DNA of 64,000 nucleotides from Oricola sp. (lineage in GTDB: Bacteria > Pseudomonadota > Alphaproteobacteria > Rhizobiales > Rhizobiaceae): contig NZ_JALEGV010000040.1 in the NCBI RefSeq assembly GCF_022763245.1, positions 248,001-312,000 on the forward strand, written 5' to 3'. Position numbers and translations under genes: made by a program. Every line of letters begins with the position of its first letter. Position 1 is the stretch's first letter. The notes under the pieces are model-generated. The model was not told the DNA's origin and searched no databases. It saw only the letters and a program-made list of their open reading frames with translations. Below are positions 16,382 through 24,793 of the stretch, in pieces.

Positions 16382-16409
16382 TTGACGCAACGACGCGGCT
16401 TCGTATAAT
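16382..16409 (+). promoter_or_regulatory. Sigma70-type promoter for the crotonase-marR-amidohydrolase operon
   Basis: TTGACG at 16382-16387 and a consensus TATAAT at 16404-16409 are separated by 16 bp. They lie 74 bp upstream of the crotonase ATG. The palindrome at 16418-16431 begins 8 bp after the -10 box, so it would cover the transcription start. On the opposite strand a TTATAC element overlaps the same area and could serve fcs. Confidence 0.75.
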
Positions 16410-16417
16410 TCAAAACA

Positions 16418-16431
16418 GTTTCCTAGTAAAC
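16418..16431. promoter_or_regulatory. MarR-type operator palindrome
   Basis: GTTTCCTAGTAAAC is a 14-bp palindrome of form GTTTnCTAGnAAAC (12 of 14 positions symmetric). It is placed over the expected start site of the crotonase operon and in the -35/spacer zone of the divergent fcs promoter. Dyads of this size suit MarR dimers, and a MarR gene is in the operon. Hydroxycinnamoyl-CoA esters are the usual inducers of such regulators (HcaR, CouR). Binding is inferred. Confidence 0.62.
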
Positions 16432-16482
16432 AATTTCATCGGCGCAAAAAGACGCCGACCAGACATGAAAACGGGAGGACGC

Positions 16483-17277
16483 ATGAGTACCGACGCGGAC
16501 GACGGCTTCGTCACCTATGAGATTGACGGCGATGTCGCACTGATCGGGCTCAACCGCCCCGTCAAGCGCAACGCGATCAGCGACAAGTTCGTGGAAGCCA
16601 TCGCGGTCGCTGTCGCCCGGGCCGAAAAGGAAGCCAAGGCCGGCGTGTTCTTCGGCCATGGCGATCACTTCTGCGCCGGGCTGGACCTTGCCGAACATGT
16701 CAAGAAGACGCCGTTCGAAGGCGTCCACGGCTCGCGCCGCTGGCACGCCGTCTTCGGCATGATCGAACATGGTGCGATCCCGTGGTTCGCGGCGCTGCAT
16801 GGCGCCGTCGTCGGCGGCGGCCTGGAACTGGCCTCTGCCGCGCATATCCGCGTTGCCGACAAGACGGCGTTCTTCGCCCTGCCCGAGGGCCAGCGCGGCA
16901 TCTTCGTCGGCGGTGGCGGTTCGGTGCGCGCCGCGCGCCTGATGGGTGTCGCCCGCATGACGGACATGATGCTGACCGGCCGCGTCGCCTCCGCCGAAGA
17001 GGGCGAGCGCTGGAACCTCTGCCAATACGTGGTCGAGCCCGGCGAGGCGAAAGCCAAGGCGCTGGAACTGGCCCGCGCCGCGGCGACCAATGCGGAACTC
17101 TCCAACTATGCCGTGATCCACGCGCTGCCGCGCATCCAGGACATGGCGAAGGAAGACGGGCTGTTCGTCGAATCGCTGATGGCGTCCTTCACGGCCACCA
17201 GCCCGGAAGCCGAAGAGCGGCTGCGCGCGTTTCTGGAGAAGCGCGCCAAGCGGCTGAACATTCCGAAGAAGGACTGA
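16483..17277 (+). CDS. Crotonase-family hydratase, probable hydroxycinnamoyl-CoA hydratase
   Basis: 264 residues; GGGAGGA sits 3 bases before the ATG. Crotonase features: an N-terminal LNRPVKRNAISDKF strand-helix, oxyanion-hole segments HFCAGLDLAEH and GAVVGGGLELASAAHIRVAD, and LPEGQRGIFVGGGGS carrying the acid/base region. It divergently faces fcs. In the Agrobacterium pathway (Atu1416-like) the enzyme hydrates feruloyl- or p-coumaroyl-CoA to the beta-hydroxy form, for later oxidation by the SDR. Ech-type hydratase-lyases instead release vanillin directly; no vanillin dehydrogenase is seen here, which favours the non-lyase reading. Confidence 0.82.
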   Translation: MSTDADDGFVTYEIDGDVALIGLNRPVKRNAISDKFVEAIAVAVARAEKEAKAGVFFGHGDHFCAGLDLAEHVKKTPFEGVHGSRRWHAVFGMIEHGAIPWFAALHGAVVGGGLELASAAHIRVADKTAFFALPEGQRGIFVGGGGSVRAARLMGVARMTDMMLTGRVASAEEGERWNLCQYVVEPGEAKAKALELARAAATNAELSNYAVIHALPRIQDMAKEDGLFVESLMASFTATSPEAEERLRAFLEKRAKRLNIPKKD

Positions 17278-17278
17278 C

Positions 17279-17761
17279 ATGCCGGCCTCCGCCCTGAAAG
17301 AACAGTTGACGGAAGACGCGGTCGACATGAGCGACCTGACGAATTCCGTCGGCTTTCTGACGCGGCTGGCCCAGGTGAAGACCTACGAGACCTTCTTCGA
17401 GGATCTCGGCGAATACGGCCTGCGCCCCGGCGAGTATTCGACGCTGCTGCTGATCGGCCGCAATCCGGGGATCCGCCAGGGCGTCCTGGCACAGACATTG
17501 CGGGTGAAGCCGGCGCATATGACCAAGCTCATCCGCGCCTTCGAGGATCGCGGCCATGTGGAGCGGACGATTCCCGACCATGACCGCCGTTCGGTGGAAC
17601 TGTCGCTGACCCAGGCGGGCCGCGACTTCATCGAGAAACACCGAACCGCATTCACCAAACACGAAGCCAGCCTAAAATCGTCCCTGACGGAAGCGGAGCT
17701 GGTGACGCTTAAGCGGCTCCTGCGGAAGTATTCCGGGTTTGCCGCGGAGGAAGAAAATTGA
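17279..17761 (+). CDS. MarR-family regulator, HcaR/CouR-like
   Basis: 160 residues. A central winged HTH spans about 60-130: LGEYGLRPGEYSTLLLIGRN, the recognition helix RVKPAHMTKLIRAFEDRG, and the wing IPDHDRRSVELSLTQAGR with the conserved DxR core. Helices for dimerisation flank it. It starts one base after the crotonase stop and overlaps the next gene, so it is in the same operon. The palindrome between the crotonase and fcs genes is its likely target, giving autoregulated control of hydroxycinnamate catabolism with an aryl-CoA as inducer. Confidence 0.87.
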   Translation: MPASALKEQLTEDAVDMSDLTNSVGFLTRLAQVKTYETFFEDLGEYGLRPGEYSTLLLIGRNPGIRQGVLAQTLRVKPAHMTKLIRAFEDRGHVERTIPDHDRRSVELSLTQAGRDFIEKHRTAFTKHEASLKSSLTEAELVTLKRLLRKYSGFAAEEEN

Positions 17762-18633
17762 ATTTCGACGCACTGACCGCCTTCGATTTCCACACCCATG
17801 CCGAGGAGCCCTGCTGCGGCCCGCGCGATGACGGCTATGACGAGTTCCAGTCCGGCATGGCCGCCTATTTCAAGAACCCGGCCGGCCGCGAGGGCATGCT
17901 TCCGAGCGTTCAGGACACTGCCGCCTATTATCGCGAGCGCAATGTCGGCTGCGTGATCTTCCCGGTGGACGGCGAACGCGAGACCGGCTTCCGGCGCTAT
18001 TCCAACGAGGAAGTCGCGCAGATCGCCGCCGAAAATTCCGACATCATGATCCCCTTCGCCTCGATCGATCCGGCCAAGGGCAAGGCCGGTGCGCGAGAAG
18101 CGCGCCGCCTGGTGCGCGAGTTCGGCGTGCGCGGCTTCAAGTTCCATCCGACCATGCAGGGCTTCTTCCCGAACGACCGGTGGGCCTACCCCCTCTACGA
18201 GGCGATCGCCGAGGAAGGCGCCATCATGCTGTTCCACTCCGGCCAGACCGGTGTCGGTTCGGGCATGCGGGGCGGCATGGGCATGCGGCTCAAATATTCG
18301 AACCCGATGCATGTGGACGACGTCGCGGTCGATTTCCCCGACACGCCGATCGTGCTCGCTCATCCGTCCTTTCCGTGGACGGAAGAAGGTTTGTCCGTCG
18401 CCCAGCACAAGCCTAATGTCTATATCGACATGTCGGGCTGGTCGCCGAAGTATTTCCCGCCGATCTTCGTGCATTATGCCAACACGATCCTGCGGAAGAA
18501 GATGCTGTTCGGCTCCGACTGGCCGGCGATTACGCCGGACCGGTGGCTGGCCGACTTCGAAAAGATCGAGATCCGGGACGAGGTGCGCCCCCTGATCTTG
18601 AAGGAGAATGCGAGGAGGCTTCTCGCTCTCTGA
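17758..18633 (+). CDS. Amidohydrolase-2 family; probable 4-hydroxyphenyl-beta-ketoacyl-CoA hydrolase
   Basis: 291 residues from a TTG that overlaps the marR stop (TTGA). The amidohydrolase barrel shows the HxH motif in FDFHTHAEE, a His-rich strand FKFHPTMQGFFPNDRW, LFHSGQTG, LAHPSFPW and the C-terminal catalytic Asp in FGSDWPAITP. The family includes decarboxylases and hydrolases. In Agrobacterium fabrum a protein of this family (Atu1415) cleaves the beta-ketoacyl-CoA formed in hydroxycinnamate breakdown, yielding a hydroxybenzoate and acetyl-CoA. The operon partners here are the same, so I infer the same role. Confidence 0.78.
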   Translation: MNFDALTAFDFHTHAEEPCCGPRDDGYDEFQSGMAAYFKNPAGREGMLPSVQDTAAYYRERNVGCVIFPVDGERETGFRRYSNEEVAQIAAENSDIMIPFASIDPAKGKAGAREARRLVREFGVRGFKFHPTMQGFFPNDRWAYPLYEAIAEEGAIMLFHSGQTGVGSGMRGGMGMRLKYSNPMHVDDVAVDFPDTPIVLAHPSFPWTEEGLSVAQHKPNVYIDMSGWSPKYFPPIFVHYANTILRKKMLFGSDWPAITPDRWLADFEKIEIRDEVRPLILKENARRLLAL

Positions 18634-18663
18634 TCCTTGTCACGCACCATGGGAGGCTTACTG

Positions 18664-19788
18664 ATGAAAAAACTGATCACTGCCCTTATGGCGGCGTCGG
18701 CGATTGCGCTCGGCGGCGTCAGCATGTCGGATGCTCGTGAACTGCGCGTCGCGCCGGCAGCGCCGCCGCCGCATCCGGCGAACGGCGTCATGTACACCAA
18801 CTTCATGAAATACCTTCCGGAAGAATCCGAAGGTCGGCTGACCGCCACCATGCTCGGACCGGAAGTCGTCAATCTCGGCCAGATGAAGGACGCGCTGCAG
18901 AGCCAGATCGCCGAAGTCGGCAACCTGCTGCCGCTCTATTTCCCGGCCGACCTGCCGATGATGTCGGTGACGGGCCAGCTCTCGCTGACCAGCAAGAACC
19001 CGCATGCCATGGGTGCCGCGATGACCGAGTTCATCGTGAACTGCGCGCCCTGCCAGGCGGAAATGAAGGCGCTGAACTTCGTCTATCTCGGCTCGGGCGC
19101 GTCTGACCTCTACGAGTTCATCACGACCAAGCCGGTCCACAGCGCTGCCGATCTTCAGGGCCTGCGGCTGCGGTCGGGCGGTGCGCCCTGGGCGCGTCTG
19201 GCCGAGCATTTCGGTGCGGTTCCGGTGCAGATGTCGGTCTTCGACCAGTTCGAGGCGATGAACTCCGGCACGATCGACGGCACCATGGCGTCCGTCGGCG
19301 ACCTGCTGTCCTTCCGTCTCGTCGAGGTCGCGAAGCACATCACCTTCGCCCCGATCGGCGGCTACATCTCGACGTCGAACTTCACCGTCTCGAAGGCGAC
19401 CTGGGACGATCTCACCGCGGAAGACCGTGCGGCGATGGCCCGTGCGGCCAACCGCGCCAATGCGGACTTCACCAATCGCTGGGGCTACGAGATCCCGGAG
19501 ATCGCGGAAGCGGCCGCCAAGGATGCCGGCATCGAGTTCATCGATGCCGATCCGGAGCTGGTGTCCGAAATCCAGTCCTTCGTCGATGCCGACATCGAGA
19601 CGGCCGGCACCTACTCGCAGGAGCAGTTCGGCATCCAGGACGCCCCGGAGCAGATCCAGTCGTTCCTGGCCCTCGTGGACAAGTGGACCGCGATCGCTGA
19701 CGAAGTGAACAGCGACCCGCTGGCCATGGCCGAGCGCGTGCAGGAAGAAGTCTGGTCCAAGGTCGATTACGCCACCTACGGCCAGTGA
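18664..19788 (+). CDS. TRAP transporter solute-binding protein (DctP family)
   Basis: 374 residues; the ATG at 18664 has GGGAGG 7 bases upstream. A Sec signal peptide is clear (MKKLITALMAASAIALGGVS, cleavage near SDA). The mature part has the DctP fold: LQGLRLRSGGAPWARLAEHF carries the Arg that normally salt-bridges the substrate carboxylate, and PVQMSVFDQFEAMNSGTIDG is the family helix-strand signature. It lies 30 bp after the amidohydrolase gene and is probably cotranscribed. Substrate by context: a hydroxycinnamate or other aromatic acid. Confidence 0.9.
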   Translation: MKKLITALMAASAIALGGVSMSDARELRVAPAAPPPHPANGVMYTNFMKYLPEESEGRLTATMLGPEVVNLGQMKDALQSQIAEVGNLLPLYFPADLPMMSVTGQLSLTSKNPHAMGAAMTEFIVNCAPCQAEMKALNFVYLGSGASDLYEFITTKPVHSAADLQGLRLRSGGAPWARLAEHFGAVPVQMSVFDQFEAMNSGTIDGTMASVGDLLSFRLVEVAKHITFAPIGGYISTSNFTVSKATWDDLTAEDRAAMARAANRANADFTNRWGYEIPEIAEAAAKDAGIEFIDADPELVSEIQSFVDADIETAGTYSQEQFGIQDAPEQIQSFLALVDKWTAIADEVNSDPLAMAERVQEEVWSKVDYATYGQ

Positions 19789-19796
19789 TCGAATTG

Positions 19797-19828
19797 CCGG
19801 TCCGGGAGCCTTCGGGTTTCCGGACCGG
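19797..19828 (+). terminator. Intercistronic stem-loop after the TRAP binding-protein gene
   Basis: CCGGTCCGG (19797-19805) and CCGGACCGG (19820-19828) form a perfect 9-bp stem with a 14-base loop, 8 bp after the binding-protein stop. No T-run follows. Such structures often let the periplasmic component be made in excess of the membrane subunits by stabilising or attenuating the transcript (inference). Confidence 0.6.
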
Positions 19829-19854
19829 TCCAACCCGCCACCCGAGGACACGTC

Positions 19855-20349
19855 ATGCGCATGCTTTCCCGTGTGCAGAATGGACTGCTCGCCCTGCTCG
19901 CGCTGATCGGGGCCCTGGCCATCCTCACATTGATGATCCACGTGGTCACCGATGTGGTGTTGCGCAACACCGTCAACACCCCGATACCCGCCACCTATGA
20001 GATCGTGACCAACTATTACATGGTCGCGCTTGCCTTCATCCCGCTGGCCTGGGTGGAGCGCGGCGGCGGCATGGTTCAGGTGGAGGTCATCGATCCCTTC
20101 CTGAACGACCATACGAGGCACTGGTCCGACCGGCTGGTCGCGCTGATCTCGACCGTCATCTATGCCGGCCTGACCTGGGTGACGTTCCTGACCGCGATGA
20201 AGAACTTCAAGACCGGCACTTTCGTGATGGCGCAGAACGTCTCGCTGCCCACCTGGCCGGCCTATTACCTGCCGCCGCTGGGCTTCGCGCTGGCCACGCT
20301 GATCGTGGCGCTGCGGATCATCCAGCCGAAAGCGGAGCCGAAATCATGA
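19855..20349 (+). CDS. TRAP transporter small membrane subunit (DctQ family)
   Basis: 164 residues with four predicted membrane helices: LLALLALIGALAILTLMIHV, an IPATYEIVTNYYMVALAFIP segment, LVALISTVIYAGLTWVTFL, and LPPLGFALATLIVALRII. VVTDVVLRNTVNTPIPATYE is the typical DctQ loop. CGAGGA precedes the ATG. The last four bases overlap the DctM start (ATGA). It pairs with DctM to form the inner-membrane permease. Confidence 0.9.
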   Translation: MRMLSRVQNGLLALLALIGALAILTLMIHVVTDVVLRNTVNTPIPATYEIVTNYYMVALAFIPLAWVERGGGMVQVEVIDPFLNDHTRHWSDRLVALISTVIYAGLTWVTFLTAMKNFKTGTFVMAQNVSLPTWPAYYLPPLGFALATLIVALRIIQPKAEPKS

Positions 20350-21647
20350 GCGTCGAAACCGGCTTCATCGGCGTCCTCGTCCTCTTCGTCCTGCTGGCGC
20401 TTCGGGTGCCGGTCGCGCTCGCCCTGATCGCGGTCCCGGTCGGCGGCATCGCCTGGATGCTGGGCTGGACGCCCGCCATCGGCCTGTTGTCGTCGACGCC
20501 CTTTTCCTTCGTCGCGAACTGGACGCTGTCGGCGGTTCCGATGTTCCTGCTGATGGGCTTCATCGCGTTCCACACGGGCATGACGGGCGGGCTGTTCGAC
20601 GCGGCCAAGGCGGTGCTGCGCCGCATTCCCGGCGCACTCGCCATTTCGTCCATCTTCGCGTGTTCCGGCTTTGCCGCCGTCTGCGGGTCGTCGCTTGCGA
20701 CGGCCGCGGCCATGGGCCGGATCGCCATTCCCGAGATGGTGAAGTCCGGCTATTCGCCGAGCTTCGCGTCCGGCTCAATCGCGGCCGGCGGAACGATCGG
20801 CGCGCTGATCCCGCCCTCGATCCTGATGATCGTCTATGGCGTCTTCGCCGAGACCTCGGTGATCAAGGTCTTTGTCGGCGGCGTCTCCATCGGCATCATG
20901 ACTGCGCTGGCCTATTCGGCTGTCGTGCTTGTCACCTGCTGGCTGCGCCCGGACATCGCACCACCGCGCCCGCTGGACGCCAGCAACATCGATACCCGCA
21001 AGGCCGTGATCGACATCTGGCCTGTGCTTCTGTTGATGCTCGTCGTGTTCGGCGGCCTGTTTTCCGGCGTGTTCACCGCGACCGAGGCCGGCGCCGTCGG
21101 CGCGTTGGGATCGATCGTCATCGCGACGGCGACGCGGCGGCTCACCTGGGACGCATTCAAGACATCGATGATCGAGACCTTGATGACATCGTCATCGCTC
21201 TTCATCATCGGCGTCGGCGCTTCCATGTTCACCCGCTTCCTCGGCCTCACCGGCCTGACCGGCTTCATTTCGAGCACGGTGAGCGGCGCCGAACTCGGCT
21301 ACGTCGAACTGATGCTCATCGTCGTGGTGCTCTACCTGATCCTCGGCATGTTCATGGAGCCGTTCGGGGCGATGCTGGTGACGCTGCCGGTGCTGCTGCC
21401 GATCTTCGAGGCCGAACAGATCAACCTCATCTGGTTCGGCGTGCTGTGCGTGAAGCTCCTCGAGATCGGGATGATCACGCCGCCCGTCGGGCTCAACGTC
21501 TTCGTCATACGCAACGTGGCGAGCGAATACGCGACCGTGGTGCAGATCTTCAAGGGCGTGATCCCCTTCCTGCTCGCGGACCTCGTGGTCGTCGCGATCG
21601 TGATCGCCTTCCCGTCGATCGTGCTGTTCCTGCCCTCACTCTTGTAA
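20346..21647 (+). CDS. TRAP transporter large permease subunit (DctM family)
   Basis: 433 residues, about 12 membrane helices, the standard DctM length. Diagnostic segments: an N-terminal ALRVPVALALIAVPVGGIAW; VPMFLLMGFIAFHTGMTGGL; ASGSIAAGGTIGALIPPSIL; FTATEAGAVGALGSIVI; and the C-terminal MITPPVGLNVFVIRN that helps form the Na+ and substrate sites. Start overlaps DctQ by 4 bp. A strong terminator follows at 21671-21704, closing the operon. Confidence 0.94.
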   Translation: MSVETGFIGVLVLFVLLALRVPVALALIAVPVGGIAWMLGWTPAIGLLSSTPFSFVANWTLSAVPMFLLMGFIAFHTGMTGGLFDAAKAVLRRIPGALAISSIFACSGFAAVCGSSLATAAAMGRIAIPEMVKSGYSPSFASGSIAAGGTIGALIPPSILMIVYGVFAETSVIKVFVGGVSIGIMTALAYSAVVLVTCWLRPDIAPPRPLDASNIDTRKAVIDIWPVLLLMLVVFGGLFSGVFTATEAGAVGALGSIVIATATRRLTWDAFKTSMIETLMTSSSLFIIGVGASMFTRFLGLTGLTGFISSTVSGAELGYVELMLIVVVLYLILGMFMEPFGAMLVTLPVLLPIFEAEQINLIWFGVLCVKLLEIGMITPPVGLNVFVIRNVASEYATVVQIFKGVIPFLLADLVVVAIVIAFPSIVLFLPSLL

Positions 21648-21670
21648 GACAGAATTCCGAACCAACAAAA

Positions 21671-21704
21671 AAAGAGCCCGGATGCCGAAGCATCCGGGCT
21701 CTTT
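21671..21704. terminator. Bidirectional Rho-independent terminator
   Basis: A perfect 15-bp stem, AAAGAGCCCGGATGC with GCATCCGGGCTCTTT, closed by a CGAA tetraloop, with A-runs on the left and TTTTCGTTT on the right. It lies between the convergent TRAP permease and pobA genes and should stop transcription from both sides. Confidence 0.93.
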
Positions 21705-21726
21705 TCGTTTGGCTGGCGGCCCCGCG

Positions 21727-22899
21727 TCAGAACGGCAGGCCCACATAGTTCTCCGCAAGCGAACTCAGGGCTGCCTCCGAAGAGAACAGATATTCGAGAT
21801 CGGTCTGCTGGAGCTTCTGATCGTAGGGGATGCTGTCCGGGAAGGTGTGGAGCAGCGTCGTCATCCACCAGGAGAAGCGTTGCGCCTTCCAGACCCTGGC
21901 CAGAGCCTTGGCCGAATAGTTCTCCAGGCCGCTGTCGTCGCCGTCCTTATAGTGGGCGACCATCGCGTGATAGAGATAGTAAATGTCCGAGGCGGCGCTG
22001 TTGAGCCCGCGCGCACCCGTCGGCGGCACGATGTGGGCGGCGTCGCCGGCGAGGAACAGATTGCCGTAGCGCATCGGCTCGGCGACGAAGGAGCGCAGCG
22101 GCGCGATCGATTTCTCGATGGACGGCCCGGTCTCCATCCGCGCGCCGACCTCGTCGGGCAGACGGCGCTTGAGTTCGGCCCAGAACGCGTCGTCGGACCA
22201 GTCCTCGACGGTGTCGGTCAGCGGCACCTGGATGTAATAGCGGCTGAGCACCTGCGAGCGCAGCGAACACAGGGCGAAGCCGCGTTCGTGTTTCGCGTAG
22301 ATCAGCTCCGGCGACACGGGCTTCGTGCGCGACAGGACGCCGAGCCAGCCGAACGGATAGACCTTCTCGTATTCCGTCAGCACGTCGCGCGGGATCGACT
22401 TGCGGCTGACGCCGTGGAAGCCGTCGGCGCCGATGACGAAGTCGCAGTCGATGCGCACGATCTCGTCACCCTCGCGATAGGTCACGAAGGGCGCGTCCGA
22501 GGTCAGGTCGTGCGGCTTGACGTCGTCGGCATTGTGAATGACCACGCCGTTCATCTTGTCGCGGGCCTCGTAGAGGTCGCGCGTCAGCTCTGTCTGGCCG
22601 TAGACGACGACCGAGGAGCCGCCGCTGTATTTCTGCAGATCGACGCGGTCGAGCACGCCGTCATGGGAGATGAAGAAGCCGTCGTGGATCTCGCCCTCGC
22701 GGTCCATGCGCTCGCCGCACTGGGCCTCGCGCATCAATTCCGCAAAGCCGTGTTCGAGAACGCCGGCGCGAATGCGCGCCAGAACATATTCGCGGCTGTG
22801 CTTTTCGAGCACGACCGTGTCGATCCCCTTCAGATGCAGAAGCTGGGAAAGCATCAGCCCGGACGGGCCGCCGCCGATGATGCAGACTTGTGTTTTCAT
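21727..22899 (-). CDS. pobA: 4-hydroxybenzoate 3-monooxygenase
   Basis: 390 residues, close to the 394 of Pseudomonas PobA. The ATG at 22899 has AAGGAGG upstream, so the 11-codon extension was left out. FAD motifs: CIIGGGPSGLMLSQLL (dinucleotide binding), VIGADGFHGVSRKSIP (the DG motif for FAD and NAD(P)H) and LAGDAAHIVPPTGARGLNSA (GD motif). EYVLARIRAGVLEHG is the PobA-specific substrate region. It converts 4-hydroxybenzoate to protocatechuate, the entry to ring cleavage. The divergent AraC-type gene is its likely activator. Confidence 0.96.
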   Translation of the reverse strand: MKTQVCIIGGGPSGLMLSQLLHLKGIDTVVLEKHSREYVLARIRAGVLEHGFAELMREAQCGERMDREGEIHDGFFISHDGVLDRVDLQKYSGGSSVVVYGQTELTRDLYEARDKMNGVVIHNADDVKPHDLTSDAPFVTYREGDEIVRIDCDFVIGADGFHGVSRKSIPRDVLTEYEKVYPFGWLGVLSRTKPVSPELIYAKHERGFALCSLRSQVLSRYYIQVPLTDTVEDWSDDAFWAELKRRLPDEVGARMETGPSIEKSIAPLRSFVAEPMRYGNLFLAGDAAHIVPPTGARGLNSAASDIYYLYHAMVAHYKDGDDSGLENYSAKALARVWKAQRFSWWMTTLLHTFPDSIPYDQKLQQTDLEYLFSSEAALSSLAENYVGLPF

Positions 22900-22985
22900 T
22901 GGGCGTTTCCTCCTTTTGGACGAACCTAGCATTTCGCCTTTCGGGGTGAATGGACGCGCCCGCCCCTCTCTTGTACAAATCGAAC

Positions 22986-23894
22986 ATGAAGCAGATCGAC
23001 ACGTCCGGCACGATCCTCAACTGCAATCTCTTCGGCGAGGCCGGCGATCTGCCGGACGTCGTGCATTGCGAGACCATCGAGGCGCGCTCCAAGCTGCATG
23101 ACTGGGAGTTCGCGCCGCACCGCCATTCCCGTCTGCACCAGATCCTGCTGATCGACTGGGGCGGCGGACGGGCGATGCTCGAAGACCGGGCGCATGCGCT
23201 CGACCCGCGGACGCTTGTCAACGTGCCGGCCGGGACCGTGCACGCCTTCTCGTTCACGCCCGGCACGCATGGCTGGGTGCTGACGATCGCCGAGGAGATG
23301 TTGGACGAAACGCTCGAACCGTCCGAAGGCCTCCGCCAGGCGCTGGCGCAGCCGTCGGTGTTTCCGGCCAGCAAGCTCGCCCGCCCCTTGATGGAAGAGA
23401 TCTTCCGCGAACATGCGGGGCGCGATTTCGCGCGCGCCCACATCCTGCGCTCGCTCACCGGCACGCTGCTCGGACGCGTCGCCCGCAGTCTCGCCGGAGA
23501 CAGCCTGGCATCCGGAAAGCCCGTCGATGCAACCCTCTTCCAGCGTTTCGAAGCCCTGCTGGAAGAGCATCTGCTCGACCATTGGTCGGTGGGCGACTAT
23601 GCGGATGCGCTCTCCATTTCGCCCACCCATCTCAGCCGGGTCGCGCGCGCGGCTGTCGGACGGCCGGCATCCGGTGTCATCGAGGACCGCATGATCCGCG
23701 AAGCGCGCCGCAACCTTGTCTATACGAGCCTGCAGATCTCGCAGGTCGCCTATCTTCTGGGCTTCAACGACCCTGCCTATTTCAGCCGGTTCTTCACCCA
23801 GGCGACAGGCATGTCGCCCCGCGATTTCCGCAATTCCATCAACGGGCAGGACGCGACCGCCCCCGTCGAACGTCCTGTCCGTCAGGCCTCGTAG
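22986..23894 (+). CDS. pobR: AraC-family regulator, PobR-like
   Basis: About 302 residues from the ATG at 22986; an in-frame ATG at 22950 would leave only 50 bp to pobA and is less likely, though neither has a strong ribosome site. The N-terminal cupin sensor shows WEFAPHRHSRLHQILLIDWG. The C-terminal double HTH spans about 200-290: DYADALSISPTHLSRVARAA and LQISQVAYLLGFNDPAYFSR FFTQATGMSPRDFR (split by a space to mark two helices). It is divergent from pobA, as in rhizobial PobR systems where 4-hydroxybenzoate is the inducer. Confidence 0.86.
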   Translation: MKQIDTSGTILNCNLFGEAGDLPDVVHCETIEARSKLHDWEFAPHRHSRLHQILLIDWGGGRAMLEDRAHALDPRTLVNVPAGTVHAFSFTPGTHGWVLTIAEEMLDETLEPSEGLRQALAQPSVFPASKLARPLMEEIFREHAGRDFARAHILRSLTGTLLGRVARSLAGDSLASGKPVDATLFQRFEALLEEHLLDHWSVGDYADALSISPTHLSRVARAAVGRPASGVIEDRMIREARRNLVYTSLQISQVAYLLGFNDPAYFSRFFTQATGMSPRDFRNSINGQDATAPVERPVRQAS

Positions 23895-24703
23895 CGCACG
23901 AACGCGAAGCGCCGCGAATCCGGCGACCACGACGGGACGTTGATAGTCCCCTGCCCGCCATTGAACTCCAGAAGGACGCTCGGCGCGCCGCCTTCCGCCG
24001 GCATGGCGCGCAGCTGCACGGTTCGATCGGCCGGGTGGCCCAGCGTCCCGCTCTCATAGGCCAGATAGACGACCAGCCGCCCGTCCGGGGACGGATGGGG
24101 AAACCAGTTGACCCGCTCGTCATCCGTCATGACCCGCAGGTCGCTTCCGTCCGGCCGCACGCGCCAGAGCTGAACCGAGCCTTCCCGTTCGCCGTTGAAC
24201 CAGATCCATTCGCCATCCGGCGTGTAGTCGGGTCCGTCGCAATGGTCGAACGTCTCCGTCAGTTGCGTCTCCGGCCCGCCAGCAACCGGACAGATGAAGA
24301 TCTGGAAGGTCGGCCCGCGTTTGGCGGTGTAGGTCAGCGTCGCCCCGTCCGGCGACCAGCCGTGCCAGTAGGACGGCACTTCGGCCGTCACGCGTGTCGG
24401 CTCCCCGCCCCCGAACGGAAGCGTGTAGATGCAGCTCTTGCCCGTTTCGGTCTTGTCGCTGACGACAAGCAAGCGCCCATCCGGCGAGATGCCGTGGTCA
24501 TTGTTCAGATTGACGGCAAAGCCCGTGTCGATCGGCTGAAGCTCCGGCATGTCCAGCGGCACCCGGAACAGCTGCCCCCCGCCGTTGACGATCAGCGCGC
24601 CGCCGTCCGGCGTCCAGTTGGGCGCCTCCACGTGGCGATCCGTTTCCAGGACGGTCTCGGCCGATCCGCTCTCCATATCGAATGTGGCGACGATGCTCTT
24701 CAT
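23882..24703 (-). CDS. TolB/WD40-like beta-propeller protein
   Basis: 273 residues, ATG at 24703 with GGAGGGGGG upstream. There are at least five repeats of the PD40/TolB blade type, visible as WTPDGGALIV, ISPDGRLLVV, WSPDGATLTY, YTPDGEWIWF, PSPDGRLVVY and WSPDSRRFAF. There is no signal peptide, so it is probably cytoplasmic, unlike TolB. Its 3' end overlaps that of pobR by 13 bp. Proteins like this are often annotated as transporters or peptidase-associated propellers, but no function can be given here. Confidence 0.8.
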   Translation of the reverse strand: MKSIVATFDMESGSAETVLETDRHVEAPNWTPDGGALIVNGGGQLFRVPLDMPELQPIDTGFAVNLNNDHGISPDGRLLVVSDKTETGKSCIYTLPFGGGEPTRVTAEVPSYWHGWSPDGATLTYTAKRGPTFQIFICPVAGGPETQLTETFDHCDGPDYTPDGEWIWFNGEREGSVQLWRVRPDGSDLRVMTDDERVNWFPHPSPDGRLVVYLAYESGTLGHPADRTVQLRAMPAEGGAPSVLLEFNGGQGTINVPSWSPDSRRFAFVRYEA

Positions 24704-24793
24704 GCGCTCCCCCCTCCTGCCTGGCGGTGACGCACTATACGTGACGGCTCGCCAGCGTCGAGCGCGCGCGGGCATTCCGTCAGCGCGGTCGGA

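Noticed and set aside
14521..16480. Very long plus-strand open frame running antisense through fcs into the crotonase gene
   Set aside because: Only the part from 16483 on has a ribosome site and crotonase motifs. The upstream stretch is His/Gly/Arg-rich, as expected for the complement of a GC-rich gene.
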